A stretch of 64,000 nt of DNA from Acidobacteriota bacterium (lineage in GTDB: Bacteria > Acidobacteriota > Holophagae > Holophagales > Holophagaceae): NCBI GenBank assembly GCA_016195985.1, contig JACPYP010000003.1, positions 1 to 64,000 on the forward strand, written 5' to 3'. Below are positions 10,645 to 19,365 of this stretch, in pieces. Position numbers and translations under genes: made by a program. Numbering within the stretch: position 1 is the first letter of the stretch; the number at the start of each line of letters is the position of its first letter. The notes beneath the pieces were generated by a model. It saw only the letters and a list, made by a program, of their open reading frames with translations, made no database searches and was not told where the DNA came from.

Positions 10645-11940
10645 TCATCCCTTCAGGCTTGATTCCATGTCCAGACCCTGGGCCCGATCCCCCAGGATGA
10701 GCCGGGCCCGGGGTTGCGTTGTGACATAGGCCCAGAGCCATTCGAAGAAGACAAACACGCGGCTTCGAAAATCCACTAACAGCATCAAATGGACAAACAG
10801 CCAAGCCAACCAGGCAGGGTATCCGGTCAAGCTGAACCGCCCCAGGCGGGCCACGGCCCTTCCCCGGCCCAGGGTGGCCATGCTGCCCTTGTCCCGGTAG
10901 CGAAACACCTGGCGAGGCATCTCCCTCAGGCTGGCCTGGATGTTGGCGGCGGCACAGTCCCCTTGCTGCACCGCCACCGGAGCCACGCCGGGCAACAGCC
11001 CGGCTGGCCCGTGTGAAAAGGCGGCCAGGTCACCGATGACAAAAACTTCCGGTTGGCCTGGAAGGCTAAGATCGGGCTGGACCAGCACGCGGCCCTGGCG
11101 ATCGAGCGGGACATTCAAGGACGCCCCCAGCGGAACAGCCGACACACCTGCCGCCCATATGACAGTCCTCGCGGGGATCCGTTCCTCGCCAAGAATCACA
11201 GCGCGCGCTTCGAGGTCTGTGATCGGTTGGCCAATGCGGACCTCCACTCCGATCCGCTCCAGCCCCTGCAGCGCATTCTCGGACAATCCCAGCCCAAAAT
11301 TCGCAAGGATGCCCGACCCGGCCTCGACCAGAATCACCCGAGCTCGATCGGTGCGGATGCGCCGGAATTCGCGGGGGAAGGAAAGCCGGGCCATCTCCTT
11401 CAGCGTACCGGCCAGCTCCACGCCGGTCGCACCTCCGCCCACAATGACGAAGGTCAACCATTCCCGGCGGATCTCTGGATCCTCCTCCTGCTCGGCACAC
11501 TCGAAGGCCAGCAGGAATCGCCTTCGGATATCCAGGGCGTCTTCCAGTGTTTTCAGACCAGGGGCCTGTTTGGCCCAGTCGTCACGGCCGAAGTACGAAC
11601 TGCGGGAACCCGCTGCCAGGATCAGGAAGTCATAGGACAGGGCATGTCCGTTGGCGAGCCCCACCTGTCGATCCTCCAAGTCGACGGAGGTCACTTCGGC
11701 GAGGACCACTTCTGCGTTGCGCTGATTCCGGAGAATGTGCCGGATGGGGGCCGCGATGTCCGCGGGAGACAGGGTCGCCGAGGCCACTTGGTACAGCAGG
11801 GGCTGGAACAAATGGTGATTCTGCCGGTCCACCAGCACCACGCGAACCGGCGCCTGGCGCAATGCCCTGGCGGCCTTCAGCCCTCCGAAACCGGCCCCCA
11901 CAATGACGACGACAGGGGCGCCTTCCCTTTGAATTCCCAT
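10645..11940 (-). CDS. type II NADH dehydrogenase-like NAD(P)/FAD oxidoreductase
   Basis: VVIVGAGFGGLKAARALRQAPVRVVLVDRQNHHLFQPLLYQVA; FVIVGGGATGVELAGTLKEMA; FVIGDLAAF. Confidence 0.9.
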   Translation of the reverse strand: MGIQREGAPVVVIVGAGFGGLKAARALRQAPVRVVLVDRQNHHLFQPLLYQVASATLSPADIAAPIRHILRNQRNAEVVLAEVTSVDLEDRQVGLANGHALSYDFLILAAGSRSSYFGRDDWAKQAPGLKTLEDALDIRRRFLLAFECAEQEEDPEIRREWLTFVIVGGGATGVELAGTLKEMARLSFPREFRRIRTDRARVILVEAGSGILANFGLGLSENALQGLERIGVEVRIGQPITDLEARAVILGEERIPARTVIWAAGVSAVPLGASLNVPLDRQGRVLVQPDLSLPGQPEVFVIGDLAAFSHGPAGLLPGVAPVAVQQGDCAAANIQASLREMPRQVFRYRDKGSMATLGRGRAVARLGRFSLTGYPAWLAWLFVHLMLLVDFRSRVFVFFEWLWAYVTTQPRARLILGDRAQGLDMESSLKG

Positions 11941-11953
11941 CCGTCATCTGCTC

Positions 11954-14239
11954 CTAGCTCTGCTTCTGGGCGCGGCCAAAGACCAATTTGAAAGTCGCAT
12001 AGGCGATGGGGAGCGCGCCCGCCAAAAGGAACATCATGTCGGCGGCGATACGGATCCACTCCAGGGTGTGAAAGGTACCCCCCGTGAGGAAGGCCAACCT
12101 GCGGGCGTGCCAATACCCGTTGGATAGGACATCCCAGAGTTGAATGACGCCACCGGGAAAGAGGTCGAGCAGGACCATCAGTCCCAAACCGATGTTGAGG
12201 CCCCAGAACCCGACGTGGATGAACTTCTCCACGCCGGCCCAGGCAGCATCGCCCTTGATCTCGCGCAAGCAGAAAACCAGCACGGCCAGGGCCAGCATGC
12301 CGAAGACGCCAAACATGGCCGCGTGCCCGTGATTGGCCGTGAGGGTGGTGCCCACTTCGAAGTAGGACACGATGGGCAAGTTGATGAGGAAGCCGAAGAC
12401 GCCGGCCCCCACGAAATTCCAGACGCCCACAGCGATGAGGAACTTGATGGCCCAGCGCTGCTTGGCGGCGAGGGGGCGATCGCATTCCTCGCAGTTCCGA
12501 TCCTGTAAGCGGATGAAATCCCACGCATCCAGCGTCAGCAGTGTGAGGGGAATGACTTCCATGGCCGAAAAGCTGGCGGCAAGCCCCATGTTCAAGGTGC
12601 CTTGCCCGGTGAAGTACCAGTGGTGGCCGATGCCCACAATGCCGCCACCGAGGTAGAGGATGGCGTCGAGATAGACGAGCCGTGTCGCCGACTTGGATGT
12701 GACGAGCCCAAGCTGGTAGAACATCACCGCCACCAAGACCGTGGCGAATAATTCAAAGAACCCCTCAACCCAAAGGTGGATGATCCAGAAACGCCAGTTG
12801 TCGATGACCGCGAAGTTGGTGCGGGGTCCGTAGAACAGGGCCGGGACATAGAAGAGCGGAATGGCGATGGCGGCGTAGAGGAACAGGGAGGGCAGTTCTC
12901 CCTGCTTGTTGTTCTTCATGGCCGGGCGCAAGGCCCGGAACATGAGGAATAGCCAGAATATGAGACCCGCCGCCAGCAGCAGTTGCCAGAACCGCCCCAG
13001 ATCGAGGTACTCGCTGCCCTGATGACCCAGCCAGAACCAGAGGCTGCCCAGCCTGTTATTGATGCCCGCCATCTCCCCGAACAGGCTTCCAAAAACCACG
13101 ATGGCCAAAGCGCCCAGAAGGATCAGGACACCAGCCCGCTGCCCCTTGGGTTCGCTGCCCCCCACGAGAGGCGCGAGGAACAATCCGCCTCCCACCCAGG
13201 CAGTGGCGATCCAGAAGATCGCCAATTGCAGGTGCCAGGTCCGGGCCAGGTTGTAGGGCAGCCAACGGGCCAGATTGAATCCGTAGAACCCATCCGGCTC
13301 TACCCGATAGTGCGCCAGCACGCCCCCCAGCGCGGCCTGCCCCAGAAACAGCAGAGCCACCACCGCGAAGAAGAGACCGACCGCCTTCTGGCTGGGGGTC
13401 AGCGTCCAGGTGTGGAGGCGGCCTTCATGGGCATGCTTCCAATCCGAGGCGCCGCCCCAGCCCAGGTAGCTGAACTTTCCGAAGACGAACAGGATCAGCC
13501 CCAGACCGCCCAGCAGGGTGATGAGACTCAGGGCGCTCCAAAGGTACGTTGAAGCCGTGGGTCCGTTGCCCACCAGGGGCTCATAGGGCCAGTTGTTGGT
13601 GTAGGAGTAATCCTTGCCCGGGCGCGGCGCCACCGTGGCCCAGGTGGCCCAGGCAAAATAGGCGGTGAGATGGGACAGTTCCTGCTTGTCCTGGATGAAG
13701 CCCGCGGGCAATCCCACGGCAGCCTTCTCTCCCGAAAAATAGGCTGTCCATTCCTGCTGCTGAAGGCGGAAGGAATCCGCTTCCACGCCTGAGAACACCA
13801 GCGTCTCTGCGTTCGGGTCATAGCGGTTCTGTTTGACCACGGTCTTCAGGCGAGCCCCGATCTCCAGGGCCTGACCTTCATTCAATGCCTTGAAGGGCTT
13901 GGCATGGCCCGCCTCGGCCAGCGAATCCAAACCGATCTCTGCGAGTCGATGCAGGTATTCCGCAGTGTAATCCGGCCCCAAATAGGCGCCATGCCCCCAG
14001 AGCGTCCCGTGCTCCATGAGGCCGTATTTCAGGAAGACCTCCTGGCCATCCTTGATGTCTTCTCCGGAGAAGAGCAACTTCCCCGAGGGGCCGAGCACGC
14101 GAACAGGAATGGGTGGAGCCCCCGTGTAGGTTCTCGCGGTGATCCAGATCAGCAGGCTGAACCCGAAAATCATCACGAGAATGACCGCCTGGCGCCAGCG
14201 GGGGGAGAGCGGGGTCGAATCAGACGGAATGCTGTTCAT
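11954..14239 (-). CDS. norZ: quinol-dependent nitric oxide reductase large subunit (qNor)
   Basis: ~760 aa single-chain haem-copper protein with N-terminal qNor extension (PIPVRVLGPSGKLLFSGEDIKDGQEVFLKYGLMEHGTLWGHGAYLGPDYTAEYLH), HLWVEGFFELFATVLVA, GHHWYFTGQG, NHGHAAMFGVFG. Confidence 0.9.
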   Translation of the reverse strand: MNSIPSDSTPLSPRWRQAVILVMIFGFSLLIWITARTYTGAPPIPVRVLGPSGKLLFSGEDIKDGQEVFLKYGLMEHGTLWGHGAYLGPDYTAEYLHRLAEIGLDSLAEAGHAKPFKALNEGQALEIGARLKTVVKQNRYDPNAETLVFSGVEADSFRLQQQEWTAYFSGEKAAVGLPAGFIQDKQELSHLTAYFAWATWATVAPRPGKDYSYTNNWPYEPLVGNGPTASTYLWSALSLITLLGGLGLILFVFGKFSYLGWGGASDWKHAHEGRLHTWTLTPSQKAVGLFFAVVALLFLGQAALGGVLAHYRVEPDGFYGFNLARWLPYNLARTWHLQLAIFWIATAWVGGGLFLAPLVGGSEPKGQRAGVLILLGALAIVVFGSLFGEMAGINNRLGSLWFWLGHQGSEYLDLGRFWQLLLAAGLIFWLFLMFRALRPAMKNNKQGELPSLFLYAAIAIPLFYVPALFYGPRTNFAVIDNWRFWIIHLWVEGFFELFATVLVAVMFYQLGLVTSKSATRLVYLDAILYLGGGIVGIGHHWYFTGQGTLNMGLAASFSAMEVIPLTLLTLDAWDFIRLQDRNCEECDRPLAAKQRWAIKFLIAVGVWNFVGAGVFGFLINLPIVSYFEVGTTLTANHGHAAMFGVFGMLALAVLVFCLREIKGDAAWAGVEKFIHVGFWGLNIGLGLMVLLDLFPGGVIQLWDVLSNGYWHARRLAFLTGGTFHTLEWIRIAADMMFLLAGALPIAYATFKLVFGRAQKQS

Positions 14240-14326
14240 GGCGGCCGCTCCTGTGAGACTGAGTTTCACAACCATCCTCACGGTGCTCTCAAACCTTCGA
14301 GCCCGCAATGCAAGCCTGCAACAACC

Positions 14327-15121
14327 TCAATTGGGATCCACTTGGAGCCCCGCGGAGCCCTGGCCCTCCGAAAGATCGTCAGCGGATTCATCCTGCTCGG
14401 CCAGATGGGGAATGCCATCGAGATCCAGGAAGTGCCCCGAGCGGTGGGCCTTGGTTGCGAGGTAGAAGCGGTTCTGATCGTTGACTGGGACAATGTGCGG
14501 TATTCGATCCTGCACCAGAATGCCGTAGCGGCGGAGTTCCTCCACCTTGCGTGGATTGTTCGTGAGCAGGCGAATGGAACCTACTGTCAGGCTCGCGATC
14601 ATGTGCGCGGCGATGGCATAGTCGCGCTCATCATCACGAAAGCCGAGGGCCAGGTTCGCCTCCACCGTGTCCAGCCCGCGGTCCTGGAGCGCGTAGGCCC
14701 GGATCTTGTTCAGGAGGCCAATGCCGCGGCCCTCCTGGCGCATGTACAGCAGCAGGCCGCAGGGCTCCTGCGCGATCCGCGTGAGGGCGAGGGTGAGCTG
14801 ATCCCGGCAATCACATCTCAAGGAGCCCAGCGCATCACCGGTAAGGCATTCCGAGTGCAGGCGGGTGAGGACACCCTCTCCGCCAAGTACATCGCCATGG
14901 ACAATGGCAATGTGCTCCTTGCCATCGCGGTTGTTGTAGAAGGCCACAATGCGGAAGCGGCCAAAGCGAGTGGGCAGATCCGCGACCGCCTCCACCCGCA
15001 CGCAGATGCGATGTTCGCCGAAACCTTCACAATCGTGATCGACATCGCGCATGACCAGATCGTCAAGCGTTGGCACAGAGGCCAGGGTCTTGCTGCAGGG
15101 CTTGCCGCTGTGGTCGGTCAT
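14327..15121 (-). CDS. ribA: GTP cyclohydrolase II
   Basis: HSECLTGDALGSLRCDCRDQL, YMRQEGRGIGLLNKIRAYALQDRGLDTVEAN, RLLTNNPRKVEEL; start MTDHSGKPC.. at 15121 or upstream in-frame. Confidence 0.92.
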   Translation of the reverse strand: MTDHSGKPCSKTLASVPTLDDLVMRDVDHDCEGFGEHRICVRVEAVADLPTRFGRFRIVAFYNNRDGKEHIAIVHGDVLGGEGVLTRLHSECLTGDALGSLRCDCRDQLTLALTRIAQEPCGLLLYMRQEGRGIGLLNKIRAYALQDRGLDTVEANLALGFRDDERDYAIAAHMIASLTVGSIRLLTNNPRKVEELRRYGILVQDRIPHIVPVNDQNRFYLATKAHRSGHFLDLDGIPHLAEQDESADDLSEGQGSAGLQVDPN

Positions 15122-15342
15122 GGTTTCCAGGTCAGGTACCCGTGCGCGGCATGCCCAGAACCATCCTGCGCCCGCGCGAATTCCCACGTCCCCTCTGTTC
15201 CAGTCGATTCCCACCGGCTGATAAGCGGCGGATCATTGACTGGAACGGGAACCGGGGCCGGAGCTGGGTCTGAAGCTTTGGGAGTGGGATCGCCGATCGG
15301 TTCGGGAATGGGCTCTGGGGTTGGACTGGTTGGCACGGCCAA
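15118..15342 (-). CDS. small proline-rich protein, hypothetical
   Basis: MAVPTSPTPEPIPEPIGDPTPKASDPAPAPVPVPVNDPPL..., ends at the ribA start. Confidence 0.35.
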   Translation of the reverse strand: MAVPTSPTPEPIPEPIGDPTPKASDPAPAPVPVPVNDPPLISRWESTGTEGTWEFARAQDGSGHAAHGYLTWKP

Positions 15343-15399
15343 CTCCTTGATGAAACCGCCATCGGAATGACGTCCTTCTCGAACGGTAGTAAAGGCAAA

Positions 15400-15948
15400 T
15401 CACCCCTGGGGGGTCGCCGCTGAGGCATCGCTCCCTGCAGGCAAGAGCGATCCGCGTCTGTCTTGAAAGAAATCGCGCTTGATGAACCCATTGGAGCGGC
15501 CAGGACTCTCCGCTGGGGACTCATCTGGAAGCCACCGGGCTGCAAGTTCCTCCATCGCCTGGGCCATCCTTAAATCAAGCCAAGTGATGCCTCCCGAATC
15601 ATTGGTGACAAGGTCGATGCGCACCGTGTTGAAGTGGTTGGACCATTCAGGGTGGTGGCATATGCCTTGCGCAATAAGCGCGGTCCCAGTCATGAAGCCA
15701 AAAGCCGCCACGAAGTCGCTGAAGGCGTACTCCCGGTGAAGCTTGCCGGCCTCCAATGTCCAGCCGGGAAGCTCCATCAGCGCCTGGTCCAAATCCGACT
15801 GCTCAAGCAGGATGGCACCGAATGTAAACACCCTCGCACCTCTTAAGAAATGGCCCGGGGCTGATGGGCCTACTATGCGGCCTAAATGATTGAGTCCGTT
15901 GCATTCCCGCAATGGCGCCCCCGCCCTCGAAATCGGGTGGAAAACCAC
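15400..15948 (-). CDS. 4a-hydroxytetrahydrobiopterin dehydratase (PCD/DCoH family)
   Basis: LPGWTLEAGKLHREYAFSDFVAAFGFMTGTALIAQGICHHPEWSNHFNTVRIDLVTNDSGGITWLDLRMAQAME; true start probably nearer 15830. Confidence 0.85.
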   Translation of the reverse strand: MVFHPISRAGAPLRECNGLNHLGRIVGPSAPGHFLRGARVFTFGAILLEQSDLDQALMELPGWTLEAGKLHREYAFSDFVAAFGFMTGTALIAQGICHHPEWSNHFNTVRIDLVTNDSGGITWLDLRMAQAMEELAARWLPDESPAESPGRSNGFIKRDFFQDRRGSLLPAGSDASAATPQG

Positions 15949-16489
15949 TGTGGTCCTGAGTGCGTACCCATCGAGGAATGCGATTCCCGCGCCAATGAGT
16001 AAAGATCAATGGCCCGAAGACATCCAAAAATCGGCAGGTGATGGCTTGGGCCCAAACGGATCAGGATGAAGGAATCCCATCTCAAATTGAATGGCTGAGA
16101 GGAATCTTGTTGTTCATCCCCCCCAGGTGTTTCCGGTCTGGTACCGGCGGCAGGGGATGCCATGCCCCCGGGGTTTGTTTCCGGAAGGCATGCCGCTCCC
16201 TGCCTGGACGAGGCCGCTTGGTCCCGCCATCCCTGGTTTCCCCCATTCAGATGGCTCCTCGCCCTAAAGTGACTCCGCTGCCTCACCACCGCCAGAGTCC
16301 TGGTCAGGCCCAAGGGAATCCCGTCAGGATCCAGGCCCACGATCTGAAGTGGAGATAAGCAGTGGCCCAACAGCAGGGCGTACCTGTGATTCCATGAACT
16401 CAGGCCTGTTTACCCATTCGAGTTTGGCAACCGTGACAGAAGCTCATCCAGCGCCACGTTGACGATGGTGGGGACCTGGTCGCTCATGG

Positions 16490-16717
16490 CTAGGAGAGGA
16501 TGAATTCCCGGCCATGGATGAGAGAACCACAGCTAACCACCACATTGGGGACGGAGCCGATGCAGTGCTTCCGCATGGCCTGTGCCTTGGCCCAGTTCAT
16601 GATCCGGATGCCATCCGCGTCCTCATAGTCATCAGCGGTTCCGAGAGCTTTCGCCCTGCGCTCACCAGCAGTCTTATCGCGCCACTTTGCCTGCCAGGTG
16701 CCCGCAGATCGGGACAT
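16490..16717 (-). pseudogene. phage-type integrase N-terminal remnant
   Basis: GTWQAKWRDKTAGERRAKALGTADDYEDADGIRIMNWAKAQAMRKHCIG resembles integrase arm-binding/SAM-like N-terminus; no catalytic domain follows; next to a tRNA 3' end. Confidence 0.4.
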
Positions 16718-17003
16718 CGGCCGGCTAGCAGCCGATTTGTTCCCCCTCCGCGAGAGACGTCCGGGAGGGCGCCTTCCTGGGTGCGACCTTCAAACGGTTG
16801 TTCGATTGTCGAGTGCTGCGTCCTTCTTGGCTCATGCCATTGGGCATCTCCCAGACAAAAAAAGGAACCGGGGCTTCGTCTTGCACATAACTTGCACAGA
16901 TGTTTCGGGACGATGCGGGACAAGCCGGGTCATCAAGTCATGTTTATTAGGCATTTCAAGGCAAAGTCATACCGTGAAACCCTGCACCCAATGGATCTAT
17001 CCG

Positions 17004-17050
17004 CCTTGACGCGGTAGGGGTCGGTGGTTCGGGACCGCCCGCGCCAACCA
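17004..17050 (+). other. orphan 3' portion of tRNA-Val(GAC) (attachment-site-like scar)
   Basis: CCTTGACGCGGTAGGGGTCGGTGGTTCGGGACCGCCCGCGCCAACCA: anticodon loop TTGACGC, variable loop, T-arm GGTGG-TTCGGGA-CCGCC, acceptor 3' strand and CCA; no D-arm or 5' acceptor upstream. Confidence 0.65.
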
Positions 17051-17070
17051 GCAACACCAAGGAAAGTTCG

Positions 17071-17093
17071 GGGCTTACGAGCCCGGGCTTTTT
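17071..17093 (+). terminator. rho-independent terminator after the tRNA fragment
   Basis: GGGCT-TACG-AGCCC followed by GGGCTTTTT. Confidence 0.5.
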
Positions 17094-17326
17094 CATTTCT
17101 CAACCAACCCCTCAGATCAACCAAGGCCATAGCCCAAAACAGGATGACGCCCGCCCATTCGCCCCCCTCCTGAGGCAATTCGGCCCGGTCCCATCTCAAT
17201 CGGGCCTGCTCCATCCGCGGTCCGCCGGGTGAGGCTCAGACTCGCCCTTGGTTACCCCACCAGGGCCTAAACCGGACCTTCTGGGATCTGTTCACGCTGA
17301 GACATTCACACGTTCATGGAGTCCAA

Positions 17327-18208
17327 GTGCAGACCTCGCACGTTCCATTCCCATCGGCGATCCCCCTGATCACGCGGAGGCCACTCGCATGCGCGCTTCA
17401 GGCATTTGGAACTCGGATCCAGGCGGGCCGGATCAGGGTTCCCGCCCTCGCAGCGGCATGGATCTGCTGCATCCCGGTCCTCGCCGCGCAGCCCCCAGAA
17501 AAGGAGCCCCCATCCTCTTCCTGGGGGGTGGGAATCGGCGCCGCGGTTAAGCAGAAACCGTACATCGGGACCGATAGCGAAGGCAAAGTTATTCCTATCC
17601 TTCAATTTGAGAACAAATACGTCCGGGTGTTCGGCCCCGGGATCGACGTCAAACTGCCTGGCCTCCGCATCGGTGACACCCAAAGAATCAACGTCAGCGT
17701 TGTCGGCCGGTACGACCTCTCCGCCGGCTATGAGGCCAGCGACTCCTGGATCTTCTCCGGCATGTCCGAGCGCAAGGGCGGCATTTGGGCCGGCGCCAAA
17801 ATAAGGTGGGAAAACAGTCTGGCCAATCTTTCAGCGGAGTGGCTGGGCGATGCGTCGGGCTACAGCAAAGGCCAGAGGGGCGGCCTGGGGTTGGAGAGGT
17901 CATGGCGCCTCGGCAAGCACCTGATGCTCTCCCCCCGCCTGACCGCCAAGTGGCAGGACAGCAAGTATGTCGATTACTACTTTGGGGTGCGCGACAGCGA
18001 GGCGACGGCGGGCCGGGCGGCCTATCGCGGGGTTTCCGGAATCAGCGTAGAGGCGGGCTTGCGCAGCCTCTTCCTGTTTGGCCGGAACCACTCGGTGATT
18101 CTCGACATCGGCGTGACGAAGCTCGCCCCGGAAATCAAGCACAGCCCGCTGGTGGGCCGGGCCAGCGAAAGCAATGCCTTCCTGGGCTATGTCTACCGGT
18201 TCCGGTGA
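17327..18208 (+). CDS. MipA/OmpV family outer membrane protein
   Basis: WGVGIGAAVKQKPYIGTDSEGKVIPILQFENKYVRVFGPGIDVKL... and C-terminal beta-signal FLGYVYRFR. Confidence 0.85.
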   Translation: MQTSHVPFPSAIPLITRRPLACALQAFGTRIQAGRIRVPALAAAWICCIPVLAAQPPEKEPPSSSWGVGIGAAVKQKPYIGTDSEGKVIPILQFENKYVRVFGPGIDVKLPGLRIGDTQRINVSVVGRYDLSAGYEASDSWIFSGMSERKGGIWAGAKIRWENSLANLSAEWLGDASGYSKGQRGGLGLERSWRLGKHLMLSPRLTAKWQDSKYVDYYFGVRDSEATAGRAAYRGVSGISVEAGLRSLFLFGRNHSVILDIGVTKLAPEIKHSPLVGRASESNAFLGYVYRFR

Positions 18209-18300
18209 ATCGACACACCTCTCGGAATGAGCGACGAAGGAGGCCGCGGCTGGGAGCGCTGGGCGCCCCGGATGCGTCCTCTGCGGATGAAGGATCACCC

Positions 18301-19362
18301 ATGCAATCGAGCCTCCCTCACAGACATCGCCAGATGTTCGGCCAAAGCCCGCTCTCCGGGCCCTTCTTCGGTTTTCTCGCGGCGTGCCTGGCCTGCGGGA
18401 AAACCAGCCCGATCGAGCCAGCGCGGCCTCCCCTCGTGCGGGTCTGCGCAGCGGAGGACGGTTCCGGCCAGGGCCTGGAACTGCGAGGGGTCGTGGCCTC
18501 CGAAGGCCGCCTGAGGCTGGGTTTCAAGGCATCCGGAATCATTGCGGCCATTTCGGTCCGCGAGGGCCAGGCTGTCCTTGCTGGAAAGCTCTTGGCTGTG
18601 TTGGACGGGCTCGATGCGCGCTCCGGCGTCCAGACCGCAAAGGCGGAGCTCGACCGGGTGCGGCGCGAGGCAGAGCGGGCCGAGCGGTTGGTGGCCGAAG
18701 GCGTGCTGCCCTCCAAGGAGCGGTCAGACGCACGGAACGCGCTCGAATCCGCGGAGGCCCGATGGTGTCAGGCCCAGGACGCCTTGGCGCGCACCCGCCT
18801 CGCGGCCCCCGTTGCCGGCACCATTTTCCAGCGTCTGGCGGAACCTGGGGAAACCGTGGCGACCGGCACCCCCATTCTGGAGCTGGACACCACGGGGCGC
18901 CCGGTCATCCGGACAGGAGCCACAGAACGTGAACTCAGCCAACTCCAAGTGGGACAGCAGGCCCTCCTCCTGCCCGAGGACGGGGCGCCGCCCTTCAAAG
19001 GACGGGTGCGCGGCCTGGGCGCTGCGCCAGCCGCCACCGACGGCCTCTATTCCCTGACAATCGTGCCCGGCCGCACGGATCTCCGACCCGGCACCCTTCT
19101 GAAGGTCCGCTTCGAGGGGGCCAAGGGATCCAGCGGTGTGCGCATCCCCTTCTCGGCGCGGGTCCATCGGCAGGGCCGGGACCTCGCGTTCGTCCTGGAA
19201 GGCACAGCGCCCTCCTTCAACGTCAAAGCCCGGCCTGTCGAGGTTGCAAAGATCAACGGCACCACCATCGAACTCCGGAGTGGACTGAAGGCCGGCGAGC
19301 GCCTCGTCGCCGAAGGCGCCCACTTCCTTGAGGACGGGCAGGCCGTCCGGATCCTGGAGTAG
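18301..19362 (+). CDS. RND efflux periplasmic adaptor (membrane fusion protein)
   Basis: ISVREGQAVLAGKLLAVLDGLDARSGVQTAKAELDRVRREAERAERLVAEGVLPSKERSDARNALESA...RLAAPVAGTIFQRLAEPGETVATGTPILEL; start at MQSSLPHRH in the frame of ORF 17785..19362. Confidence 0.88.
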   Translation: MQSSLPHRHRQMFGQSPLSGPFFGFLAACLACGKTSPIEPARPPLVRVCAAEDGSGQGLELRGVVASEGRLRLGFKASGIIAAISVREGQAVLAGKLLAVLDGLDARSGVQTAKAELDRVRREAERAERLVAEGVLPSKERSDARNALESAEARWCQAQDALARTRLAAPVAGTIFQRLAEPGETVATGTPILELDTTGRPVIRTGATERELSQLQVGQQALLLPEDGAPPFKGRVRGLGAAPAATDGLYSLTIVPGRTDLRPGTLLKVRFEGAKGSSGVRIPFSARVHRQGRDLAFVLEGTAPSFNVKARPVEVAKINGTTIELRSGLKAGERLVAEGAHFLEDGQAVRILE

Positions 19363-19365
19363 ATC

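Noticed and set aside
13904-15370. 488-aa plus-strand ORF antisense to qNor start and ribA
   Set aside because: Mirror ORF; no family signal.
15882-16370. 162-aa minus and 106-aa plus ORFs in 15.9-16.4 kb
   Set aside because: No domain-like sequence; region looks non-coding or degraded.
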